Source: a bacterium (lineage in GTDB: Bacteria; Desulfobacterota; Binatia; UBA12015). From it: DNA of 5,413 nt. The position numbers and the translations under genes are program-made. Where the stretch lies: assembly GCA_018970825.1 (NCBI GenBank), contig JAGWVP010000242.1, positions 1 through 5,413 on the forward strand, read 5' to 3'. A model generated the notes under the pieces. That model ran no database searches. It worked only from the letters and a program-made list of their open reading frames with translations, and was not told where the DNA came from. How positions within the stretch are numbered: position 1 is the first letter of the stretch; each line of letters starts with the position of its first letter. Below, piece by piece: positions 1 to 5,413 of this stretch.

Positions 1-514
1 GCGCGTCGTCGGGCAGGTCGGCCAGGCGGTACTCCCAGCGCCGTCCGTGCTCGACCAGGCCGCGGAGGTTCGGGGTCCGGGGGCGCGCGAAGACGACCTC
101 GACGACGTCGCCCACGCCCAGCGTGGGCGCCCCGAGACCGAACGGCGTGAGCGGCAGCACCTCCCGCACGCGCCACAGGGTGGTCGACAGCCGCAGTCCG
201 ACGAGGACTGCCGTGCGTTCGAGGTCGAGCGCCTCGTCGAAGTGCCAGTCGGACTCGACGAGCCGCCCGAGCGATGCCAGGCGGTACCGGACCGGGAACT
301 CGTCCATTCCGCCGACCTCGACCGAGGGCCGGGGCGACGAGGGCGCGACGGCGATCCCGTTCTCGCACATGCCGACCGAGGCGACGCCGGCCGCCGCACC
401 CGCGGAGGCCGTGGCTTCGGCATGCGACGGCCCGCGGGCTCGGCCCCCGCGGAACGGCTCCCGCTGGAACGCCGCCGCGCAGACGCCGGGGATCCGGTGG
501 GAGTCCCTTCTCAT
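1..514 (-). CDS. Unrecognised protein, N-terminal part, cut by the left window edge
   Basis: An open frame begins at an ATG whose first base is 514 and runs without a stop to the window edge, giving at least 171 residues. I do not recognise the family. The first ~69 residues are rich in Ala, Gly, Arg and Ser and look disordered. From Met70 (DEFPVRYRLASLGRL...) the sequence has the mixed hydrophobic and charged pattern of a folded domain, with VGDVVEVVFARPR near residues 134-146 resembling beta strands. There is no convincing signal peptide or membrane helix. Codons are strongly GC-ending, as in the neighbours. The start at 514 is supported by a GGAGG 10 bases upstream. An alternative start at Met70 (ATG at 307) has its own GAGG 8 bases upstream and would remove the low-complexity leader, so the N-terminus is uncertain. 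The gene lies 199 bp after the DUF218 gene on the same strand. No function is proposed. Confidence 0.6.
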   Translation of the reverse strand, partial: MRRDSHRIPGVCAAAFQREPFRGGRARGPSHAEATASAGAAAGVASVGMCENGIAVAPSSPRPSVEVGGMDEFPVRYRLASLGRLVESDWHFDEALDLERTAVLVGLRLSTTLWRVREVLPLTPFGLGAPTLGVGDVVEVVFARPRTPNLRGLVEHGRRWEYRLADLPDDA

Positions 515-524
515 CGTCCTGCCA

Positions 525-529
525 CCTCC
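525..529 (-). promoter_or_regulatory. Ribosome binding site for the left-edge gene
   Basis: Read on the minus strand this is GGAGG (GGGAGG if base 530 is included), 10 bases before the ATG at 514. It favours the long form of the left-edge protein. A competing GAGG at 319-316 precedes the internal ATG at 307, so the choice between the two starts is not settled by the ribosome binding sites alone. Confidence 0.5.
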
Positions 530-655
530 CTCTCCCGGAGCGACCGGGCGAGGCGATCGCGACGCCCGCGCGCCCGGCCACGGCGGCGAGCGCCGGCGGT
601 CGCGGATCGCGCGCGCGGCGCGGCCGGGTCGGTTCCGAAGCGTTCCGGGGGCACG

Positions 656-674
656 CCCGCAGGATACGAGCGGG
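656..674. repeat. Inverted repeat, 5-bp stem with 9-base loop
   Basis: CCCGC at 656-660 pairs with GCGGG at 670-674 around a nine-base loop. It lies 3 bases from the inverted repeat at 678-692, so two potential hairpins stand in tandem just after the DUF218 stop codon. Such a short stem is expected by chance in GC-rich DNA, and no T-tract follows on the minus strand. It may be part of a terminator region or have no role. Confidence 0.3.
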
Positions 675-677
675 GGT

Positions 678-692
678 GGACAAGCGTTGTCC
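678..692. repeat. Perfect inverted repeat GGACAA-N3-TTGTCC after the DUF218 gene
   Basis: The arms GGACAA (678-683) and TTGTCC (687-692) are perfectly complementary around a three-base spacer. The repeat begins 21 bases past the DUF218 stop codon in the direction of transcription. It is less GC-rich than its surroundings, which makes it stand out. It could be the stem of a weak terminator for the DUF218 gene, although no run of T follows it on the minus strand, or a dimeric regulator's operator upstream of the left-edge gene. The sequence does not decide between these. Confidence 0.4.
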
Positions 693-713
693 GGCGACGG
701 CGAGTCGGTCCCG

Positions 714-1496
714 TCAGTCGATCCAGCCGCGCAGGCGGTAGCCGAGGTAGCCGATCCGCTCGTGCATCCAGGCGCCGAGCCATCCGAAGCCGTCGATCGA
801 CGGCAGCCTGAACTCCGCGGGCTCCTCGAGCCGGGCCAGCGCCTCGAAGTCGCACGGCGCCGGGATCACCTCGAGTCCTGCCTTGCGGAAGACCGCCTCG
901 GAGCGCCGCATGTGGGCGGCCGAAGTGACGAGGATCACGCTCCTCCAGCCCAGCTCGCGGGCGAGCCTCGCGGTCGCGACCGCCTCGTCGCGGGTGTTGC
1001 GGCAGTCGCCGAGGCCGTGGATCGGCACCGCGACGACGTTCCAGGCGAGCAGCCAGCGCCGCAGCAGGTCGGCCTCGGTGGGTGCGTCGCCGCGGTCGTC
1101 GTCGCGCACTGCGCCATGTGCGCTGCCGCCCAGTGCGAGGGCTTTCGCCTTGCCGCGACGCACGATCTCCGCGGCAGTGATGACGCGGTCGACCGAGGCG
1201 CCCATCTCGAAGCCGAACACGCCGTTCGAGGAGCCGTTCAATCCCCCGCCGAGCATGACCGCCGCATCGGCGAGCGGCAGGCGATCGACGTCGAAGCCCG
1301 CCCACGGGCGCTCGAGTCCGGCCGCGAGCTCGAGGGGCAGTCGCGTGCCGCCGACGAGCCAGATCGCGGCCGCGAGCAGTGCGGGACCGAGGGCACGGCG
1401 CGGGCGGCCGCGGAGTGCGTGCCGTGCCGCGGCCGCGACGACCACGAGCCAGAGCAGCGCGATCGGCTGGAGCGCGCTCGAGACGAAGCGGGCCAC
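714..1496 (-). CDS. DUF218 (YdcF/SanA/ElyC-type) envelope protein
   Basis: This 260-residue protein matches the DUF218 family, whose members (E. coli YdcF, SanA, ElyC) are linked to cell-envelope integrity but lack a settled enzymatic activity. Two hydrophobic segments at about residues 7-26 and 35-50 should anchor it in the inner membrane. The family core follows: AAVMLGGG near 78-85, SVDRVITAAEIVRRGKA at 101-117, ALGGS at 121-125, RNTRDEA at 156-162 (the usual position of the conserved NT..EA element), and TSAAHMRRS at 181-189, the conserved S-x-x-H-M-x-R segment. The length and two-helix N-terminus fit ElyC well. The start is the GTG at 1496: an in-frame TGA at 1514-1512 leaves no other upstream option, and the membrane segment begins at once. 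Its Shine-Dalgarno is poor, with a GAGG 13 bases upstream, so translation may depend on the preceding gene. A hairpin lies immediately upstream. Confidence 0.85.
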   Translation of the reverse strand: MARFVSSALQPIALLWLVVVAAAARHALRGRPRRALGPALLAAAIWLVGGTRLPLELAAGLERPWAGFDVDRLPLADAAVMLGGGLNGSSNGVFGFEMGASVDRVITAAEIVRRGKAKALALGGSAHGAVRDDDRGDAPTEADLLRRWLLAWNVVAVPIHGLGDCRNTRDEAVATARLARELGWRSVILVTSAAHMRRSEAVFRKAGLEVIPAPCDFEALARLEEPAEFRLPSIDGFGWLGAWMHERIGYLGYRLRGWID

Positions 1497-1514
1497 GTCC
1501 GGTCGCTCGCCTCA

Positions 1515-1549
1515 CCGGCGGGCGGGGCCGATGGCCCCGCCCGTGCCGG
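1515..1549. terminator. Strong intercistronic GC hairpin (possible terminator or attenuator)
   Basis: An uninterrupted 11-bp stem forms between 1519-1529 (CGGGCGGGGCC) and 1533-1543 (GGCCCCGCCCG), closed by a three-base loop at 1530-1532. Past a two-base bulge (1544-1545) four more pairs form between 1515-1518 and 1546-1549. The structure lies after the nitrobindin-like stop codon (1558) and ends 18 bases before the GTG start of the DUF218 gene. No T-tract follows on the minus strand, so it is not a canonical intrinsic terminator. It may be a U-less terminator, a partial attenuator, or an mRNA-processing or stabilising element. The structure is certain and the role is inferred. Confidence 0.5.
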
Positions 1550-1557
1550 CGACGTCG

Positions 1558-2109
1558 TCAGCCCACGCGGCGCAGCGTGTTGCGGTCGCGGTGGACGTAG
1601 TCCTTGCCGATCTTGCGCAGCGCGATCGTGAGCGACTCGTCGTAGCTCCAGGAGTCGCCGTCGATCGCGACGTCGCAGGTGTACAGCGTCGTGCGGGCCT
1701 GCTCGGCCATGTGCGGGTTCGAGAGGATGCCGAGGCTCTCGGAGCCGACCTCGGCGCGCATCGTGAAGCGGTTGCCGTGCGCGGCGGCCTTGCCTCCGGC
1801 GAGGATCGTCTGGCCGCGCGGCACCATGAAGCAGCGCATGACGAGGCCCGCGGCCGCGTCCCACAGCCAGTAGCCGACCTCCATGTGGAAGGGGTTCTCG
1901 TCGCCGAGCGGCCAGGCCTGCATGCGGTAGTCGAGGCCGTAGAGCACCTGCCCGGTGTTGTTCACCGGACCGAAGGGCTCGAAGGTCGCGCGCTCGCGGA
2001 ATTTCGTCTCCTCGGGCTCGCGGTCGTCGTGGTGGATCGAGACGTCGACGCCCTTGTCGCCCTCCCAGGTGCCGATGAGCTTCGCGAGCGGTCCCCATTC
2101 CTCGTGCAT
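1558..2109 (-). CDS. Nitrobindin-like heme-binding beta-barrel protein (THAP4 heme-binding/DUF1794 type)
   Basis: This 183-residue soluble protein resembles bacterial nitrobindin-like proteins, lipocalin-like ten-stranded barrels that bind ferric heme and can interact with nitric oxide or peroxynitrite. The N-terminal GPLAKLIGTWEGDKG (residues 6-20) contains the family's G-x-W-x-G strand. HMEVGYWLWD at 75-84 matches the H-x-E-x-GYW element, followed by MVPRGQTILAGG at 95-106. Near the C-terminus, His173 in VHRDRNTLRRV sits where nitrobindins place the proximal heme ligand, so heme binding is plausible but untested; members of this subgroup may bind other ligands. No signal peptide is present, so it should be cytoplasmic. 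The frame is open further upstream, but the ATG at 2109 is chosen because GGAGGAG lies six bases before it and homology begins immediately. It starts 118 bp after the sulfatase, on the same strand, and may be co-transcribed. Confidence 0.85.
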   Translation of the reverse strand: MHEEWGPLAKLIGTWEGDKGVDVSIHHDDREPEETKFRERATFEPFGPVNNTGQVLYGLDYRMQAWPLGDENPFHMEVGYWLWDAAAGLVMRCFMVPRGQTILAGGKAAAHGNRFTMRAEVGSESLGILSNPHMAEQARTTLYTCDVAIDGDSWSYDESLTIALRKIGKDYVHRDRNTLRRVG

Positions 2110-2115
2110 GTGCGT

Positions 2116-2122
2116 CTCCTCC
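2116..2122 (-). promoter_or_regulatory. Ribosome binding site deciding the start of the nitrobindin-like gene
   Basis: On the minus strand this reads GGAGGAG, six bases before the ATG at 2109. It settles the start, since the same frame stays open for another 48 codons upstream without any family resemblance. Confidence 0.75.
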
Positions 2123-2172
2123 GGGTTTTCGATGGATGATCCGCGGCGAGCGCCTCCCGACGGGCCGTTGGA

Positions 2173-2190
2173 CCGCAGCGGAGCCTGCGG
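2173..2190. repeat. Inverted repeat CCGCAG-N6-CTGCGG between sulfatase and nitrobindin-like gene
   Basis: Perfect six-base arms (2173-2178 and 2185-2190) surround a six-base loop, about 37 bases past the sulfatase stop. As RNA it would form a moderate hairpin. No T-tract follows, so a terminator role is doubtful. An operator or a chance palindrome is equally possible. The remainder of the 2110-2227 gap shows no gene and no clear promoter. Confidence 0.35.
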
Positions 2191-2227
2191 GTACCACGGG
2201 CGGCGGGGGGAGTCACGGGCGCGGTGC

Positions 2228-4693
2228 CTACTCCGCCATGTCCGCGCGGCCACGGACCGCGTCTAACTCGCGCTGCTGCGCAGGATCGAGCACCTGGTCG
2301 CCGAGCCGCACGGCGACCTTCTCGATGCGCCCGCGGAAGGTGAACGGGAGATCGTAGGTCTCGGCCACCGGCGTCCCGGTGTCCTCGCCGCAGTCGAGCG
2401 TCTCGTCGAGCGACAAGCGGTAGCCGAGCGTGCGCGGGATCCTGACGCTGCCCGCGGGCTTGCCGTCGACCGTGAGCGTCGCGGTTCCGCCCTTGCCGAT
2501 GCCGCTCCCGTCGTACCCGAAGTCCATGCCGACGACGTGGCGCCCCGGCGGGACGACGGCGTTGCCGGTGACGCAGGTTCGCTCCACGCCGGCCAGGTTG
2601 TAGCAGTAGACGGGTTTCCCCTTCTGCATCCAGAGCCCCCAGCCGGCGAAGCGGCCGCCGTGCGTGAGGATCATGCCGTCGCCGCCCCCCTTCGGGATCT
2701 CGAGCGAGGCGACGATCGAGAAGGACTTGTTCTTGGTGTCGGGTGCCGCTCCCTCGGGGATGCGCGTGAGCCCCGGCCAGAAGGTGAACACCGAGCGGCC
2801 CCGCGTCAGGCTCGGCCGATTCGCGGTGTCGAGCCTCTGCACCTTGCTGTTGTCGAGCGGGAGCACGTCGTACTTCTTCGCCTCGACGAGGAAGAGATCC
2901 TGCATGCGCTTCAGGCGCTCCGGCTCCTTCGCGGCGAGGTCGTCCGCCTGGCTGAAGTCGCGCGTCACGTCGTAGAGTTCCCACGCGTAGTCGAGAACGC
3001 CGACGTCTCCGCCCATCGACGACCACGGCGGCGTGGGCGGGGTGGTCGCGGCGACCCAGCCGTCCTCGTAGATCGCACGGTTCCCGAGCATCTCGAAGTA
3101 CTGGACGCGGTGACGGGAGGGCTCCGCCGGGGCGTCGAAGCTGTAGACCATGCTCGTCCCCTCGACCGGCTTCTGCGCGACGCCGTTCAGGCTCGTCGGC
3201 GACGCGACGCCGGTCGCCTCGAGGATGGTCGGGTAGACGTCGATCACGTGGTGGAACTGCGTGCGGATCCCGCCTTCGTCCTTGATGCGGGCCGGCCAGG
3301 AGATCACGAGCCCGTTGCGCGTCCCGCCGAAGTGCGACGCGATCTGCTTGGTCCACTGGAAGGGCGTGTCCATCGCGTGCGCCCAGCCGATCGGGTAGTG
3401 ATTGAAGGTCGTCGGGCCGCCGAGCTCGTCCATCCGGCGGCGGACCTCGGCGAAGTCCTCCGGGATCGCGTTGAAGAAGGTCATCTCGTTCAGGAGCCCG
3501 TTCGGGCCGCCTTCCGCGCTCGCCCCGTTGTCGCCCTGGATGTAGATCACGATCGTGTCGTCGAGCTCGCCCATCTCCTCGATGGCGTCGAGCACCCGGC
3601 CCATCTGCCAGTCGCAGTGCGCGAGCGCCGCCGCGTAGACCTCCATCATGTGCGCGGCGACCTTCTTGTGGTCGGCGTCGAGCGAGTCCCAGGCCGGGAT
3701 CCCCGGGGAGCGCTCGGTCAACTTCGTGTCGGCGGGGACGAGACCCAGCGCCTTCTGCCGCGCGAGCGTCTCCTTGCGCATCTCGTCCCAGCCCTGGTCG
3801 AACTTGCCCTTGAACTTCGCGATCCACTCCCTGGGCGCGTGGTGCGGAGCATGCGCGGTTCCGGGCGCGTAGTAGGCGACCCACGGCTTGTCGGGCGCGA
3901 CCGAGTGCAGCATCCGGATGCGCGCGATCGCGTGGTCGGCGAGGTCCCGGTCGAAGAAGTACCCGGCCTGTTCGTGCGGGGGCTCGATCGGACGCGTGCC
4001 CTCGAAGATGGCCGGCGTCCACTGGCTCGTGTCGCCGCCGATGAAGCCGTAGAAATACTCGAAGCCGAGCCCGGTCGGCCAGAGGTCGAACGGTCCGGCC
4101 TGGCTGCCCTGCCAGTCGGGCACGTTGTGGTTCTTGCCGAACCAGGCGGTGTTCCAGCCGTTCTGCCGCAGGATCTCGGCGAAGGTGCCGGCGCTCTTCG
4201 GCAGGAGCGTGTCGTAGCCGGGGTAGCCGGTGCCGGCCTCCATGATGACGCCGGTCGCGGCGGAGTGGTGATTGCGGCCGGTAAGGAGGGCCGCGCGCGT
4301 CGGCGAGCACAGCGCAGTCGTGTGGAACTGCGTGTAGCGGAGCCCGTTCTTCGCGAGGCGCTCCATCGTCTCGGTCGGGATCGGACCGCCGAAGGTGCTC
4401 GATGCGCCGAATCCGACGTCGTCGGTCAGGATGAGCAGGACGTTGGGTGCGCCCCTGGGTGCCGCGACCTGCTTCGGGAAGTCGGGCGTGGAGTCGGCCG
4501 CGGTGATGCCGATGCGGCCGGCGAAGGGCGGTTGGGGACGGGGGAGCACGTTCGCCTCGGCGGCGAGGACGGGAGGATTCGCGGCCGGCGGCTTCGCATC
4601 CTCGGCGAGCGAGACGGCGGAGGCGGACACGACGGCGATCAGGCTGCTCGAGACGATCGCGTTGCGGACCATGGCTCTGCGACGATCACTCAT
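2228..4693 (-). CDS. Exported type I sulfatase (arylsulfatase-like) with C-terminal extension
   Basis: This 821-residue enzyme should hydrolyse sulfate esters to an alcohol and free sulfate. An N-terminal signal peptide (basic residues 4-10, hydrophobic core about 11-29, probable cleavage after Ala30) points to export. The alkaline-phosphatase-like sulfatase domain follows: Asp91-Asp92 for the metal, C129-S-P-T-R133 where Cys becomes formylglycine, the LLTGRNHH continuation at 136-143, Lys187 and His189, His281, Asp388-Asn389 closing the metal site, and Lys449. The C129 spacing from Asp91 equals that of Pseudomonas AtsA, as I recall its numbering. The protein is far longer than that ~540-residue enzyme. 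Residues about 635-800 form a beta-rich tail (KSFSIVASLEIPKGGGDGMILTHGG; GKPVYCYNL; TATLTVDGKPAG) resembling a concanavalin/LamG-like fold. The start at 4693 has GAGGAGG six bases upstream, which beats Met8. Substrate cannot be read from sequence. The formylglycine-generating enzyme is not in the window. Confidence 0.93.
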   Translation of the reverse strand: MSDRRRAMVRNAIVSSSLIAVVSASAVSLAEDAKPPAANPPVLAAEANVLPRPQPPFAGRIGITAADSTPDFPKQVAAPRGAPNVLLILTDDVGFGASSTFGGPIPTETMERLAKNGLRYTQFHTTALCSPTRAALLTGRNHHSAATGVIMEAGTGYPGYDTLLPKSAGTFAEILRQNGWNTAWFGKNHNVPDWQGSQAGPFDLWPTGLGFEYFYGFIGGDTSQWTPAIFEGTRPIEPPHEQAGYFFDRDLADHAIARIRMLHSVAPDKPWVAYYAPGTAHAPHHAPREWIAKFKGKFDQGWDEMRKETLARQKALGLVPADTKLTERSPGIPAWDSLDADHKKVAAHMMEVYAAALAHCDWQMGRVLDAIEEMGELDDTIVIYIQGDNGASAEGGPNGLLNEMTFFNAIPEDFAEVRRRMDELGGPTTFNHYPIGWAHAMDTPFQWTKQIASHFGGTRNGLVISWPARIKDEGGIRTQFHHVIDVYPTILEATGVASPTSLNGVAQKPVEGTSMVYSFDAPAEPSRHRVQYFEMLGNRAIYEDGWVAATTPPTPPWSSMGGDVGVLDYAWELYDVTRDFSQADDLAAKEPERLKRMQDLFLVEAKKYDVLPLDNSKVQRLDTANRPSLTRGRSVFTFWPGLTRIPEGAAPDTKNKSFSIVASLEIPKGGGDGMILTHGGRFAGWGLWMQKGKPVYCYNLAGVERTCVTGNAVVPPGRHVVGMDFGYDGSGIGKGGTATLTVDGKPAGSVRIPRTLGYRLSLDETLDCGEDTGTPVAETYDLPFTFRGRIEKVAVRLGDQVLDPAQQRELDAVRGRADMAE

Positions 4694-4699
4694 GCGGAA

Positions 4700-4706
4700 C
4701 CTCCTC
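4700..4706 (-). promoter_or_regulatory. Ribosome binding site of the sulfatase gene
   Basis: On the minus strand this reads GAGGAGG, six bases before the ATG at 4693. It decides in favour of the first methionine over Met8, which lies just before the hydrophobic core of the signal peptide. The rest of the 78-bp gap (4694-4771) shows no clear promoter or terminator. Confidence 0.75.
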
Positions 4707-4771
4707 GTTCGGGACCCGTCGCACCATCCCGAGTCCGGGCGAGGTTCGCAAGCCCGAGCGACGCCGTGGAG

Positions 4772-5413
4772 TCAGGATGCCGGCGGTCCCGGTCGCGGCG
4801 CTCGGCCTGCGGCGTCGCCGCCCACTCGCTGCAGCGAGCGCCAGTCGATTCCCTTGCGGCGCGCCTGGGCGCGCACGAACTCGTTCCAGTCGATGACGAC
4901 CTCCCCCTCGGGGCGCGGCAGTACGGGCGTTTGCGAGAGGGCGACGACGAGCGCGAGCAGGAGACTGCTCACGTTCCGGAAGGTGCCTGCCCCGTACCCG
5001 GCATAGGACCAGAACGGGACCTGCGCGAAGATCGCGAGCACGAGCAGCGTCGTCGCGGCGGGGGCGTGAAGGGTCCGGTCGAGCAGGCGCCGCGTCACGA
5101 CGGCGGTGATCGCGAGGATCACGACGAGCGCGAAGCGCACGAGCCGCAGGCGGGCCGGGTCGTCCGCGGCAAAGACGAACGGCAGGTTCCAGAGGAAGCC
5201 GCCCAGCCAACGGCCGCTGAGTCTCCAGATCTCCGCGCCCCACGCGAGCGGCGACTGGACCGGCCAGCGCGGCGCCCAGCCGACGAGCGCCATCTCGTCC
5301 TTCATCGCGTAATCGGACGTGAAGGCGTGGGAGTAGAGGAAAGAAAGAACGAGGAGGAGGACGGCGTCGGGGAGGAGATTCGGGAAGCGCGATGCCGCGG
5401 GGGCCGCGGGTGT
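4772..5413 (-). CDS. Polytopic membrane protein, C-terminal part, cut by the right window edge
   Basis: The frame is open from the right edge to a TGA at 4774-4772, giving the last 213 residues; the start lies outside the window. A methionine at 5305 could be mistaken for the start, but the 36 codons upstream are in frame and encode a clear membrane helix (residues about 13-31, LLPDAVLLLVLSFLYSHAF). Further hydrophobic segments lie near 70-83 (LGGFLWNLPFVFAA), 91-106, 118-137 and 149-162. A polar tail of about 48 residues contains VVIDWNEFVRAQARRKGIDW and ends in a Gly/Ala/Arg/Pro-rich stretch. I do not recognise the family. The fragment has the look of the C-terminal half of a multi-pass inner-membrane protein, perhaps of the GT-C glycosyltransferase kind, but no catalytic motif is visible to support that. 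It ends 78 bp before the sulfatase and could head the same transcript. Confidence 0.75.
   Translation of the reverse strand, partial: TPAAPAASRFPNLLPDAVLLLVLSFLYSHAFTSDYAMKDEMALVGWAPRWPVQSPLAWGAEIWRLSGRWLGGFLWNLPFVFAADDPARLRLVRFALVVILAITAVVTRRLLDRTLHAPAATTLLVLAIFAQVPFWSYAGYGAGTFRNVSSLLLALVVALSQTPVLPRPEGEVVIDWNEFVRAQARRKGIDWRSLQRVGGDAAGRAPRPGPPAS

Larger units (their letters stand above)
515..713. other. 199-bp gap with inverted repeats, no gene
   Basis: This spacer separates the DUF218 gene from the left-edge gene. It contains two inverted repeats near the DUF218 end (678-692 and 656-674) and the ribosome binding site of the left-edge gene at the other end. The frames crossing it on either strand look like shadows, with long Arg/Ala/Pro runs and no recognisable domain. 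I found no convincing -35/-10 pair, although a promoter for the left-edge gene would be expected here if the inverted repeats terminate transcription. Confidence 0.5.

Noticed and set aside
511..1515. A 334-codon minus-strand frame overlapping the DUF218 gene
   Set aside because: It is out of frame with the DUF218 protein, consists of Arg/Ala/Pro-rich sequence, and the overlapping frame carries clear family motifs.
123..1631. A 502-codon plus-strand open frame
   Set aside because: It lies antisense to the DUF218 and left-edge genes, has long Arg/Ala/Gly/Asp runs and no recognisable domain. Long shadow frames are normal in very GC-rich DNA.
883..2139. A 418-codon plus-strand frame
   Set aside because: It is antisense to both the DUF218 and nitrobindin-like genes, and its composition is that of a reverse-complement shadow.
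1962..4310. A 782-codon minus-strand frame inside the sulfatase
   Set aside because: It is a shadow of the sulfatase reading frame: Arg-rich, without domains, while the sulfatase frame has complete catalytic motifs.
4714..4751. Possible -35/-10 pair (TTGCGA, 17 bases, GATGGT) upstream of the sulfatase on the minus strand
   Set aside because: Only 4 of 6 and 3 of 6 bases match the sigma-70 consensus, which is too weak to call.
4727..4761. Imperfect hairpin GTCCGGGC / GCCCGAGC between the membrane protein and the sulfatase
   Set aside because: The stem has a mismatch and a wobble near its base and no T-tract follows, so it is not a credible terminator.
5330..5376. Purine-rich tract on the plus strand
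   Set aside because: It is explained by Leu, Phe and Ser codons (CTC, TTC, TCT) of the first visible membrane helix on the minus strand.
1..5413. CRISPR arrays, tRNA genes, insertion sequences, long direct repeats
   Set aside because: No regularly spaced repeats, cloverleaf-like sequence, transposase frame or terminal inverted repeats were seen on reading.

Overview
The window is a gene-dense piece of a very GC-rich bacterial chromosome in which all five supportable genes lie on the minus strand. Transcription runs from the right edge to the left edge. Codon third positions are overwhelmingly G or C. The sulfatase carries a Sec-type signal peptide, and a DUF218 envelope protein is present, so a Gram-negative-like high-GC lineage (proteobacterial, myxococcal or a related uncultivated group) seems likely. 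No ribosomal or other phylogenetic marker is present, so lineage is an inference.

Layout in transcription order. (1) 5413-4772: the C-terminal 213 residues of a polytopic membrane protein whose start lies outside the window. (2) 4693-2228: a complete 821-residue exported type I sulfatase with an intact formylglycine signature and metal-binding residues, plus a C-terminal extension. (3) 2109-1558: a 183-residue nitrobindin-like (THAP4 heme-binding-type) beta-barrel protein. (4) 1496-714: a 260-residue DUF218 (YdcF/SanA/ElyC-type) protein with two N-terminal membrane helices. (5) 514 to the left edge: the N-terminal part of an unrecognised protein. Gaps are 78, 118, 61 and 199 bp. Three of the starts have strong Shine-Dalgarno sequences. 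The DUF218 gene has a weak one and instead sits just after a long GC hairpin.

The genes may form one or two transcription units, but they do not form an obvious pathway. The sulfatase would release sulfate from exported or extracellular sulfate esters once its cysteine is converted to formylglycine. The maturase needed for that is not in the window. The nitrobindin-like protein is a probable soluble heme/NO or small-ligand barrel, and the DUF218 protein probably acts at the envelope.

I see no mobile element, CRISPR array, RNA gene or clear new system. The points most worth a second look are the intercistronic hairpin at 1515-1549, the inverted repeats after the DUF218 gene, the sulfatase's C-terminal extension, and the two unidentified edge genes.
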